Position numbers and translations under genes: made by a program | In this document: positions 7,011 through 13,859 of the stretch, piece by piece | Position numbering within the stretch: position 1 is the stretch's first letter | Layout of the letters: every line of letters begins with the position of its first letter | The notes under the pieces: model-generated | What the model was told of the DNA's origin: nothing | The model's input: the letters and a program-made list of their open reading frames with translations, nothing else | The model's database searches: none | Assembly (NCBI GenBank): GCA_035642125.1 | Contig: DASQSZ010000309.1 | Location: 1 to 18,401, forward strand | Origin: CALAED01 sp937891035 | Lineage (GTDB): Bacteria; Actinomycetota; Actinomycetes; Streptosporangiales; Streptosporangiaceae | Direction: 5' to 3' | Length of the DNA: 18,401 bases

Positions 7011-8156
7011 TCACGAATCTCCCCGACACGGACGAGAAGAACGAGGGAGGCAGATCGAGACCCGCCGACCGCACGTGGGCGCGACGGACGGGGACAACCG
7101 GGATAACCGGGATAACCGGCGTAGGCGGCGGAGGGTGGCGGAGGGCGGTTCGCCGAAGCGGGCCCGGTAGGCGGCGGCGAAGCGCCCGGTGTGGGCGAAC
7201 CCGTGCCGCAGTGCCACGTCGGTGACCCTGGCCCCGTTCGCCGGATCGAGCCGCAGGAGCTCGTCATGGGCCTGCTCCAGCCGCCGCCGTCGAACGTAGG
7301 CCATCGGGGAGGTGCCGAGCTGCCGGCGGAAGGCCGCGTGCAGCGAACGTTCGCTGACGCCGGCGTACGCGGCGAGGTCGGCCACGGTGAACGCGGTCTG
7401 CGGCGCGGAGTCGACGAGTTCGACGACGCGGCGTACGACCCGCGGCGCGGGCAGTGTCCGCGCGGAGAAGATGGCGTCGGTGTAGTTGTGCCGCTGCCCG
7501 AGCAACAGCGAGGTGAGGATGCCGTGCTCGATCTCCGCGGCGAGCACGGGCGGCGGGCCGGCCTTGCCGCACAACGTGAGGGCGCGGCGCATCGTCTGCA
7601 CGGCGGCCGCGATGCCCTGGCCGGCGCTGCCGCGGAGGTCGATGCGCGTCTCGAACCGCAGTGGGTGGCGCAGCGGCTCGTTGAGCAGGTTTTGCAGATA
7701 TCGTTCGATGCTCTCCTTGTCGATGGTGAGCATGAGCTGCCGCAGCCCCGGGGCCCAGCGCATGTCGAGGTCTTCGTGGAAACAGAACGCGGCCGCGTTG
7801 TTCGCGTCCGCGACCGCGGCGGTGCCGCCGTCCTCGATGAGCATGGCCCCGCCGGCGACGAAGTTGACGGTGACCCACGGAATCGGCGGTGCGCAGCCGA
7901 TCGCGACGGCCGGGCCGTACGTCGAGGTCATCAGGCCGAGACCGCCGAGTGAGCGGTAGTCGACGCGGGCGAAGAACGGCTCGTCGCGATCGAGCACCCG
8001 CATCCGGTGCGAGCAGTTGAGGAACCGCTGCGTCCGGACCCTGGCCTCGTACGGGTCGCGGGTGCGGACCAGCTGGGGATGGGGGAGCGCACCTGCTTCC
8101 GCCGCAGGGTTGTGCCGTGCCGGCTCGTCGTTCATGAGCACCGACGGCGCGCTCAT
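7011..8156 (-). CDS. AraC-family transcriptional regulator
   Basis: The 381-residue protein starts at ATG 8154-8156 (MSAPSVLMNDEPARHN), which is preceded by a strong GGAGGTGG; an upstream start is less likely. The N-terminal two thirds resemble the AraC-binding-like sensor domain. The C-terminal third has the two helix-turn-helix motifs of the family: TVADLAAYAGVSERSLHAAF and, further on, RVTDVALRHGFAHTGRFAAAYRARFGEPP. The usual family end is reached at about PPSATLRR; beyond it lies an unusual tail made of RLS repeats and a basic stretch (see repeat at 7093-7119). The tail contains two TTA codons. It is divergent from the hydrolase/monooxygenase operon, the standard arrangement for a regulator of its neighbour, so it probably controls 8406-10468 in response to their substrate. 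The inducer is unknown. Confidence 0.92.
   Translation of the reverse strand: MSAPSVLMNDEPARHNPAAEAGALPHPQLVRTRDPYEARVRTQRFLNCSHRMRVLDRDEPFFARVDYRSLGGLGLMTSTYGPAVAIGCAPPIPWVTVNFVAGGAMLIEDGGTAAVADANNAAAFCFHEDLDMRWAPGLRQLMLTIDKESIERYLQNLLNEPLRHPLRFETRIDLRGSAGQGIAAAVQTMRRALTLCGKAGPPPVLAAEIEHGILTSLLLGQRHNYTDAIFSARTLPAPRVVRRVVELVDSAPQTAFTVADLAAYAGVSERSLHAAFRRQLGTSPMAYVRRRRLEQAHDELLRLDPANGARVTDVALRHGFAHTGRFAAAYRARFGEPPSATLRRLRRLSRLSRLSPSVAPTCGRRVSICLPRSSRPCRGDS
7093..7119. repeat. Three 9-bp tandem units inside the AraC 3' end
   Basis: GACAACCGG, GATAACCGG and GATAACCGG follow one another at 7093-7101, 7102-7110 and 7111-7119. The unit is a multiple of three, so it adds RLS triplets to the protein tail without breaking the frame. 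In the AraC reading frame the last two units contain TTA leucine codons (complement at 7104-7106 and 7113-7115). Confidence 0.85.
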
Positions 8157-8405
8157 CGCCACCTCCACGACCGGAAGGCCGTCCGCATGACGGGTGGCTT
8201 GCAGCATCGGTATGTCAACGCGCCTAAGTCAAGTCGCGTCATCCGCGGGCGACCGCGGACGGCCTTCGGCGACCCCCGGCCGACTCCGGCGATCTGCCGC
8301 CGGACGTTTGCGGGATGTGGCTCGCCGGTGCGGAAAGCGGCTCGTCGCCGGGCCGCGCGTTTTTTAGCTTCGGGTGGTGCCGGGTCCCGATGGAGGAGGT
8401 GGCGG
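8157..8405. promoter_or_regulatory. Divergent control region between AraC gene and hydrolase operon
   Basis: This 249-base spacer must contain the promoters of both divergent units. A pair of similar same-strand elements, GTCAACGCG (8214-8222) and GTCAAGTCGCG (8228-8238), begins 14 bases apart. AraC-type proteins usually bind such direct repeats, but the match is short. The hydrolase ribosome site GGAGGAGG lies at 8392-8399. Confidence 0.4.
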
Positions 8406-9254
8406 GTGACGAGCGACGCGGGCGCGCGACAGATCGACACCCCGACGCAGGAGTATCTCGACTTTCCAGGGGGCCGGGTCCATGTGTTCCGCGGCGGCAC
8501 GGGGCGGCCGCTGCTGTTCTTGCACGCGGCCGGCGGCGCCGGCCAATGGCTGGAGTTCCACCGATTGCTGGCCCGCCGGCACGAGGTGTACGCGCCGGAC
8601 CACCCGGGGTTCGGCCGTTCCGGCGACCTTCCCGAGGTGGAGGCCATGGACGATCTCGTCTATCACTACCTGGACGTGATCGACCGGCTGGGCCTGGCGC
8701 GGCCGCACGTCGTGGGGGCGTCGTTCGGCGGCTGGTTGGCCGCCGAGCTCGCCGTCGCCGCGCCGCACCTGATCGGTTCGCTGGTGCTGCTGGCTCCGGC
8801 CGGGCTGCGGATGCCCGACCACCCCATCGCCGACCTGTTCATCATGACGCCCGAGCAGATCGTCGGCGCGCTCTACCACGACCCGGCGAAGGCCGCCGGC
8901 GCCATGGCGGACGAGCCCGACGTCGACGCGGTGCTGGCCGCCTATCGGGACGCGACCGCGCTCGCCCGGTTCTCGTGGACGCCGTTCCTGTGCAACCCGA
9001 AGCTGGAGCGCCGGCTGCATCGCATCACCGCGCCGACGCTGGTGGCCTGGTCGGCGGACGACCGGCTCATCCCGATCGCGCACGGCCACCGCTACGCCGA
9101 GCGGATCCCGAACGCCGAGTTCGCCGTGGTCGACGACTGCGGCCACGCCATGTATTTCGAACGTCCCGCGGCCTTCGCCGACCTCGTCACCGACTTCCTC
9201 GCCCGGAACCCGTCGGGCGCCGCGGACACCACGGAGAAGGCGGCGAACCGATGA
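8406..9254 (+). CDS. Alpha/beta hydrolase
   Basis: The 282-residue product starts at GTG 8406-8408 (VTSDAGARQIDTPTQEYL), just behind an excellent GGAGGAGGTGG; the frame is open farther upstream but has no comparable start. The alpha/beta-hydrolase fold is clear: oxyanion segment LFLHAAGGAG around H40, nucleophile elbow VGASFGGW with Ser106, acid Asp219 in SADDRLIP and His247 in DDCGHAMYFERP. This set resembles the meta-cleavage-product and ester/lactone hydrolases, which act on C-C or ester bonds in the cytoplasm. Its stop overlaps the start of the next gene as ATGA, so it is translationally coupled to a luciferase-like monooxygenase. The pair suggests oxidation followed by hydrolysis of one compound. 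The substrate is unknown. Likely controlled by the divergent AraC regulator. Confidence 0.92.
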   Translation: MTSDAGARQIDTPTQEYLDFPGGRVHVFRGGTGRPLLFLHAAGGAGQWLEFHRLLARRHEVYAPDHPGFGRSGDLPEVEAMDDLVYHYLDVIDRLGLARPHVVGASFGGWLAAELAVAAPHLIGSLVLLAPAGLRMPDHPIADLFIMTPEQIVGALYHDPAKAAGAMADEPDVDAVLAAYRDATALARFSWTPFLCNPKLERRLHRITAPTLVAWSADDRLIPIAHGHRYAERIPNAEFAVVDDCGHAMYFERPAAFADLVTDFLARNPSGAADTTEKAANR

Positions 9255-10468
9255 AATTCACCTACTTCCACCTGATGCCCTATCCGTACCTGCCGGACGA
9301 CTTCGACGAGGCGTACTCCTCGCCGTCGCTGACGTTCCCCAACAAGCATTTCGACCCCGCGCTCGGGCATCGTCTCTATCACCGCTATCTCGATGAACTG
9401 GAGTACGCCGAGCAGATCGGCTTCGACGGGATCGCCGTCAACGAACACCACCAAAGCGCCTATGGGCTGATGCCCTCGCCCAACATCATGGCCGCCGCGC
9501 TCGCCCGCCGTACCGAGCGCTCCCAGATCATGGTCCTCGGCAACGCGATCGGCATCCGCGGGAACCCGCTGCGGGTGGCCGAAGAGATCGCGATGCTCGA
9601 CCACCTCACCGGCGGGCGCGTGGTCTCGGGGTTCGTTCGCGGGATCGGGTGGGAGTATTTCGCGCACAGCGTCAATCCGACGCGGTCACGCGACCGGTTC
9701 AATGAGGCCCACGATCTGATCATCAAGGCGTGGACGTCGGACGAGATGTTCCAGTGGATCAGCCCCAATTATGAGTACCGTTATGTCAACATCTGGCCCC
9801 GGCCGCTCCAGCAACCGCATCCGCCGATCTACATCCCGGCCGCCGGCAGCAGCGAAACGATCAAATTCGTGGCCGAGCGCGGCTACACGCTCATGTCGGT
9901 GTACTCCCCGGCGCGGGTGATCCGCCGCTGGTTCGACAAATACCGAGAGGTGGCCGAAGAGCTTGGCCACCCGCCCGACCCGGAGAAGATCGCGTTCTCG
10001 GTGCCCGTGTACGTCGCCGACACCGACGAACGCGCGCACCGCGAGGCCAGGCAGCACGTGTACTGGCTGTTCCGCAAGGGCCTCAAGCAAGGTCCCGAGA
10101 TCGTGCTCCCGCCGGGCTACATGACGCCGTCGTCGATGCGCGGTGTGCTGATGGCGCGGAACAAGCCCCTCGGGAAGATGTCGTACGAGGAATTGCTGGA
10201 CGAGGGGCAGGTGGTCGTCGGCAGCCCGACCACGGTCACCAACCGCCTGGGCGAACTGCAAAGCGAACTCGGTTATGGCCAGCTGATCGCCCTGTTCGCG
10301 CTGGGAGACATGCCGCACGAGCGGGTCATCGGCAGCATGGATCTGTTCGCCGCCCACGTCATGCCGGCGCTCAGGCCGCTCGGAGTCGCCCCGGCAAGCG
10401 CGACGAACGCGACCAAGGTGGGCGGTGTGGGCGGTGCGGGCGGTGCGCCCGGCACCGGCGGGGGATGA
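9251..10468 (+). CDS. Luciferase-like monooxygenase (LLM class, flavin or F420 dependent)
   Basis: The 405-residue protein starts at ATG 9251, overlapping the hydrolase stop as ATGA; the frame also stays open across the hydrolase gene, but that part is a shadow. The family is shown by FDGIAVNEHHQSAYGLMPSP near residue 55-75, which is the bacterial-luciferase-alpha signature, and by GGRVVSGFVRGIGWEYF and HPPIYIPAAGSSETI. These TIM-barrel oxygenases use reduced FMN, or in other members F420. A low-complexity tail VGGVGGAGGAPGTGGG ends the protein and is probably disordered. Partner reductase genes were not found nearby. Together with the coupled hydrolase it probably oxygenates an unidentified organic substrate whose product the hydrolase splits. 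The cofactor choice is not settled by sequence reading. Confidence 0.9.
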   Translation: MKFTYFHLMPYPYLPDDFDEAYSSPSLTFPNKHFDPALGHRLYHRYLDELEYAEQIGFDGIAVNEHHQSAYGLMPSPNIMAAALARRTERSQIMVLGNAIGIRGNPLRVAEEIAMLDHLTGGRVVSGFVRGIGWEYFAHSVNPTRSRDRFNEAHDLIIKAWTSDEMFQWISPNYEYRYVNIWPRPLQQPHPPIYIPAAGSSETIKFVAERGYTLMSVYSPARVIRRWFDKYREVAEELGHPPDPEKIAFSVPVYVADTDERAHREARQHVYWLFRKGLKQGPEIVLPPGYMTPSSMRGVLMARNKPLGKMSYEELLDEGQVVVGSPTTVTNRLGELQSELGYGQLIALFALGDMPHERVIGSMDLFAAHVMPALRPLGVAPASATNATKVGGVGGAGGAPGTGGG

Positions 10469-10563
10469 GAACGGGGCGGCGAGACGGCGGGATTTCCGCT
10501 CCAGACGGTGCTATTTGCTTTATCGCGATGACACTAATCGCAGGAAGGCGCCAATTTGGAATT

Positions 10564-10606
10564 CGGTGTTGAATGAGCTGATCATCCACACCGCCGGTGT
10601 TCAATG
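10564..10606 (+). repeat. Near-identical 12-bp direct repeat before second LLM gene
   Basis: CGGTGTTGAATG (10564-10575) and CGGTGTTCAATG (10595-10606) differ at one base and begin 31 bases apart, about three helical turns. The second copy overlaps an ACACC-GCC-GGTGT inverted repeat. They lie 27-69 bases upstream of the GTG at 10633, in a spacer of 164 bases, and could be a regulator binding site. Confidence 0.5.
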
Positions 10607-10632
10607 CGGCGGGCTGCTTGTAGGGTCGGGAT

Positions 10633-11553
10633 GTGCGGTGGTCGATTTGCATTCCGCAGTTCGTCGATGGCGGCGCGTTCGATCCGGTCGCGTTCCGTGA
10701 CTTTCTGGCTCGCGCGCAGGCCGCCGGCTTCGAGAGCGCGTGGACGGTTGAGCAGGTGCTCGGCCCGGCCCCGGTGCTGGGCCCGATTGAGACGATGACG
10801 TACGCGGCCGCGTGCGTGGACCGGATGCGGCTGGGTTGCGCCGTGCTGGTGACCTCGGTGCACAACCCCGTTCACCTGGCCAAGAGCCTGAGCACGCTCG
10901 ATCAAGTGAGCGGCGGCCGCCTCGACGTGGGCATCGGCACCGGCGGCCGGAGCAGGATGTTCTCCGCCTTCGAGGTCGATCCCGACGACGGCTTGATCAC
11001 CCGGTTCACCGAGGGGCTACGGCTGATGAAGGCGCTGTGGACCGAGCCCAAGGTCGATTTCGCCGGGCGGTTTTGGCGGCTGGAAGGCGCGGCAATGGAG
11101 CCAAAGCCGGTCCAAAAGCCGCACCCGCCGGTCTGGTTCGGCGGCCGAGCGCCGGCCGCGTTGCGCCGCGCGGTCCGGCACGGCGACGGCTTTATCGGTG
11201 GGGGGTCAGCGACGACCGAGGATTTCGCCGGCCAGGTCGCGATCGTACGGCGGGAACTCGACGAGCAGCGCCGCGATCCGGGCGGTTTCGGCATCGCGAA
11301 ACGGGTCTACATCACCGTGGACGACGACGCGGCGCGCGCCCGGCAGCAGATGGCCGCCGGGCTGGTCGCGCTCTACGGTGACGCCGGGCGCCGCCTCGAA
11401 TCGGCCGCGGTGGCGGGGACGCCGGCCGACTGCGTACGCGGGCTGCGCGCGGTGGCGGACGCGGGCGCCGAGATGATCTTGGTGCATCCGCTGACCGATC
11501 TGGCCGTACAGCTGGAGCGGCTCGTCGCCGAGGTCATACCAGCCACGTCCTGA
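10633..11553 (+). CDS. Second luciferase-like, probably F420-dependent, oxidoreductase
   Basis: The 306-residue protein starts at GTG 10633 (MRWSICIPQFVDGGAFDP) with TAGGGTCGGG immediately upstream. It has the LLM features: FLARAQAAGFESAWTVEQVL, VLVTSVHNPVHLAKSLSTLD, GGRLDVGIGTGGRSRMF and KPHPPVWFGGRAP. The TLD-x-x-SGGRLxxGIGxG block is characteristic of the F420-type branch, so F420H2 is more likely than FMN as cofactor, although the exact subfamily is unproven. A C-terminal segment VAGTPADCVRGLRAVADAGA matches the cofactor-domain end typical of the family. It is shorter than its neighbour and separate in sequence, so the two are not a recent duplication. It lies 164 bases after the first LLM gene and may have its own promoter. 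Substrate unknown. Confidence 0.88.
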   Translation: MRWSICIPQFVDGGAFDPVAFRDFLARAQAAGFESAWTVEQVLGPAPVLGPIETMTYAAACVDRMRLGCAVLVTSVHNPVHLAKSLSTLDQVSGGRLDVGIGTGGRSRMFSAFEVDPDDGLITRFTEGLRLMKALWTEPKVDFAGRFWRLEGAAMEPKPVQKPHPPVWFGGRAPAALRRAVRHGDGFIGGGSATTEDFAGQVAIVRRELDEQRRDPGGFGIAKRVYITVDDDAARARQQMAAGLVALYGDAGRRLESAAVAGTPADCVRGLRAVADAGAEMILVHPLTDLAVQLERLVAEVIPATS

Positions 11554-11839
11554 TCTTCCGGCCGGCCTCAACCCCCGGGGGGTGGCCGACATTGATCCAC
11601 GCCGGCGCCCCCGCCGACTTCGCCCCACGGCGGACCGTGCCGTGCGGGGTGTGCGGCGGCTGTCGGCCTACCACCGGGCCACCGCCGGCGTATCGGGCGC
11701 CGGGCCGGCCGGCGGGCGTTCGGGTGGCGCGGGTTCGCCCGGTCGATTGCTGTTGATACCGTGCAGGGGACCCGGGGGGCGACCCCATCGCACGCCTTGA
11801 TCACGATGCCTCGTGATGCGGATCTGCCGGAGTGCCGTC

Positions 11840-12262
11840 ATGTCTTCACAACCACCCGGTCGGGGTACACGAGTGCGGGGCACGCGGCAAGCGGAGGCGC
11901 TGAACGCCGTGCTGGGCGATCTGCCCGCGTTCTCCAGTGCCCAGGACATCCACGCCGAGCTGCGCCGCCGTGGCCAGCGCATCGGGCTCACGACCGTCTA
12001 CCGGCACCTGCAGGTGCTGGCCGAAGACGGCGAGGTCGACGCCATCCGCGACCAGGGCGGCGAGACGCTGTACCGGCGGTGCGAGACCAGCGCCCATCAT
12101 CACCACGTGACGTGCCGCGCCTGCGGGCGCAGCGTCGAAGTCGAAGGCCGCGCGGTTGAGCACTGGGCGCAACGGGTCGCCAGCGAGGCCGGCTTCGTCG
12201 ACGTCGACCACACAGTGGAGATCTTCGGGCTGTGCCCAGACTGCGCCCGCGAACGCCGCTGA
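11840..12262 (+). CDS. zur: Zinc uptake regulator, Fur family
   Basis: The 140-residue protein starts at ATG 11840 (MSSQPPGRGTRVRG) with GGAG about 9 bases upstream; an earlier in-frame GTG at 11813 has no better site. Winged-helix DNA-binding residues are in SAQDIHAELRRRGQRIGLTTVYRHLQ. Metal sites are intact: YRRC with C81, HHHH at 86-89, C92-x-x-C95 and C132-x-x-C135, as in streptomycete and mycobacterial Zur, where C-x-x-C pairs hold a structural zinc and C81 and histidines sense. Zur represses zinc-acquisition genes when zinc is plentiful. A convincing Zur operator lies 145 bases downstream, before the CooC-like ATPase gene. A different Fur-family specificity is unlikely but not excluded by sequence alone. 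Confidence 0.93.
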   Translation: MSSQPPGRGTRVRGTRQAEALNAVLGDLPAFSSAQDIHAELRRRGQRIGLTTVYRHLQVLAEDGEVDAIRDQGGETLYRRCETSAHHHHVTCRACGRSVEVEGRAVEHWAQRVASEAGFVDVDHTVEIFGLCPDCARERR

Positions 12263-12301
12263 CCGGCCGGCCCCGCCTCGTCGCCGGGTAGCCCGCCTGC
12301 C

Positions 12302-12334
12302 CGCGTCCGCCGCGCGTCCGCCGCGCGTCCGCGC
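12302..12334. repeat. Almost three 11-bp GC-rich tandem units
   Basis: CGCGTCCGCCG occurs at 12302-12312 and 12313-12323, and a third unit CGCGTCCGC follows at 12324-12332. It sits in the spacer after zur. Simple slippage-type repeat; no coding role seen. Confidence 0.75.
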
Positions 12335-12371
12335 GCCCTGCGGCGCGGCCCCTCGGCCGACTCCATCCACC

Positions 12372-12397
12372 CGACACCGGACGACGCGGCGGTGTCG
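12372..12397 (+). terminator. Hairpin, likely terminator of zur
   Basis: CGACACCG (12372-12379) pairs with CGGTGTCG (12390-12397) through a 10-base loop. An 8-bp GC-rich stem 110 bases after the zur stop and just before the Zur operator fits a transcription end; no T run follows, which is common in actinomycetes. Confidence 0.45.
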
Positions 12398-12406
12398 CGC
12401 ATGTTG

Positions 12407-12427
12407 ATATGAAAACGGTTTTCGTAT
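12407..12427 (+). promoter_or_regulatory. Zur operator (Zur box)
   Basis: The core TGAAAACGGTTTTCG (12410-12424) is a near-perfect inverted repeat with a central G at 12417; GAAAAC and GTTTTC pair exactly, and outer A/T bases extend the symmetry to 21 bases (12407-12427) with one mismatch. It matches the actinobacterial Zur box pattern TGAAAAxxxTTTTCA closely. It lies between zur and the ATPase gene, about 135 bases before its GTG. Zur binding is inferred, but site and regulator gene are adjacent. Confidence 0.82.
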
Positions 12428-12433
12428 TCGATA

Positions 12434-12467
12434 ACCTGTGGATGCTCGATCCGGGTTGTCCACAGGT
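12434..12467. repeat. 9-bp inverted repeat with DnaA-box-like arm
   Basis: ACCTGTGGA (12434-12442) and TCCACAGGT (12459-12467) are perfect inverted repeats around a 16-base loop. The right arm overlaps TTGTCCACA at 12456-12464, identical to the streptomycete DnaA box. It could be a leader hairpin of the ATPase transcript or a second protein site. It lies directly beyond the Zur box. Confidence 0.6.
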
Positions 12468-12561
12468 ACGCCGACCCCTGGTGCGGCTGACCCGGGCGGC
12501 CAAACCTCGTTACTACGTTCCATGACGGCGCGACGGCGGCCGTCCATAAGGGGAGGCAGCA

Positions 12562-13560
12562 GTGAAGATCGCGTTCGTGGGCAAGGGCGGCAGCGGCAAG
12601 ACGACGCTGTCGGCATTGTTCGTACGGCACCTGGCGGCGAGCCGGGCGCCGGTGATGGCCATCGACGCCGACATCAACCAGCACCTCGCCGTCGCTTTGG
12701 GACTGGGCGACGACCAGGCCGCGGCGATCCCGGCGTTGGGCGAGCACCTGACCAAGATCAAGGAATATCTGCGCGGCGACAACCCGCGCATCTCCTCCGC
12801 CGACCAGATGGTCAAGACGACCCCGCCCGGCCGCGGCTCACGGTTGTTGCGCGTCGGGGGCGACGACCCGATCCAGGGGGGCCTGGCCGTTGACGTGGGC
12901 GACGCGGCGCCGGGGGCGAGGCTGATGGTGACCGGCCCGTTCGACGAAGAGGACCTGGGGGTGGCGTGCTACCACGCCAAGACCGGCGCGGTCGAGCTCT
13001 ACCTCAACCACCTCATCGACGGGCGGGGCGAATACGTGGTGGTCGACATGACCGCCGGCGCCGACACCTTCGCCTCGGGGCTGTTCACTCGATTCGACCT
13101 GATGTTCCTCGTCGTCGAGCCCACCCGTAAGGGGGTGTCGGTCTACCGGCAGTACACCGACTACGCGGCCGACTACGGGGTCGCCATCGCGGTCGTGGGC
13201 AACAAAGTGCACGGCGAGGACGATGTCGCCTTCTTGCGCGAACACATCGGCACCGCCCTGCTGTGCTGCTTCGGTCAGTCCGCCGCCGTGCGCGCGATGG
13301 AGCAGGGCCGGCCGTTCGCACTCGACGATCTCAGCGAGGCCGACCGCGTCGTGCTGACCATCATGCGCGCCGCCGTCGACGGCCGCGACAAGGACTGGCC
13401 CGCCTACACCCGCCAGGCGGTCGAGTTCCACCTCAAGAACGCCGCCGCTTGGGCCAACAAGGCCACTGGGCGCGACCTATCCGGACAGATCGACCCCGAC
13501 TTCGTCCTCGGCCCGCACGCGCTGCCCGAGCTCGCCGCGCCCGCGCGCCAGGCCGAGTGA
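12562..13560 (+). CDS. CooC/MinD-type P-loop ATPase, probably Zur-controlled metal-insertion factor
   Basis: The 332-residue protein starts at GTG 12562 with a strong GGGAGG at 12551-12556. The deviant Walker A G7-K-G-G-S-G-K13-T-T has signature lysine K8, followed by switch I IDADINQHL (D35, D37) and switch II YVVVDMTAGADT. This is the SIMIBI class of dimerising ATPases to which CooC, ArsA and MinD belong. In CooC a Cys-x-Cys at the dimer face carries the metal before ...HLI..YVVVDMEAG; here that position reads VACYH, C136-Y-H138. The order of elements matches CooC, so it is likely a metal-delivering ATPase. The Zur box upstream and the adjacent zur gene point to induction in zinc shortage, so zinc or a zinc-replacing metal is the likely cargo. 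No CO dehydrogenase genes are present. The cargo and target are inference. Confidence 0.85.
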   Translation: MKIAFVGKGGSGKTTLSALFVRHLAASRAPVMAIDADINQHLAVALGLGDDQAAAIPALGEHLTKIKEYLRGDNPRISSADQMVKTTPPGRGSRLLRVGGDDPIQGGLAVDVGDAAPGARLMVTGPFDEEDLGVACYHAKTGAVELYLNHLIDGRGEYVVVDMTAGADTFASGLFTRFDLMFLVVEPTRKGVSVYRQYTDYAADYGVAIAVVGNKVHGEDDVAFLREHIGTALLCCFGQSAAVRAMEQGRPFALDDLSEADRVVLTIMRAAVDGRDKDWPAYTRQAVEFHLKNAAAWANKATGRDLSGQIDPDFVLGPHALPELAAPARQAE

Positions 13561-13635
13561 CCCGGCCGTGACCATCAGGTGCCGCAGTGGCGGCGGCCTG
13601 CCAGACCTTGCGTCGTCTGCTTGGTCCTTGTGAAA

Positions 13636-13650
13636 TGAAAACCGTTCTGT
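13636..13650 (+). promoter_or_regulatory. Degenerate Zur-box-like site
   Basis: TGAAAACCGTTCTGT shares the full left half TGAAAAC and most of the right half with the Zur box at 12410. It agrees with TGAAAACGGTTTTCA at 11 of 15 bases. It lies in the 299-base gap between the ATPase gene and the next small gene, about 210 bases before that start codon. A second, weaker Zur site is plausible. The rest of the gap is GC-rich with repeated CCGGC motifs and no gene. Confidence 0.4.
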
Positions 13651-13859
13651 GAGGTGCGGATGGGTGATCTGCCGGCGGCCGGCTTAACCGACCCGGTCAG
13701 GCCACCGAGCCCGATGTCATCCCCTCGTCCCGGCCGGCCTGCCGGCTTCCTGGCCGGCTCGTTCCTGACCGGCCCGCCCCGCGGGCGACCGTGCGATGGT
13801 CCGCCTTGCCCGTGCCGACGGGCAGTCCGACCTCCCTCCCCTGTGACAGGAGAATCCTC

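Noticed and set aside
6992..7267. N-terminal extension of the HAD protein
   Set aside because: It lies inside the AraC gene in another frame and reads as low-complexity basic sequence; family members start just before the DxDxT motif.
8376..8405. ATG or GTG upstream of 8406 as hydrolase start
   Set aside because: The GGAGGAGG site points to GTG 8406, and family sequence starts after it.
8315..9250. N-terminal extension of the first LLM protein into a 717-residue fusion
   Set aside because: This part is the hydrolase gene read out of frame; ATG 9251 is the normal LLM start and overlaps the hydrolase stop by ATGA.
11572..11586. CCCCCGGGGGG as terminator of the second LLM gene
   Set aside because: The two halves touch with no room for a loop, so it is not a good hairpin.
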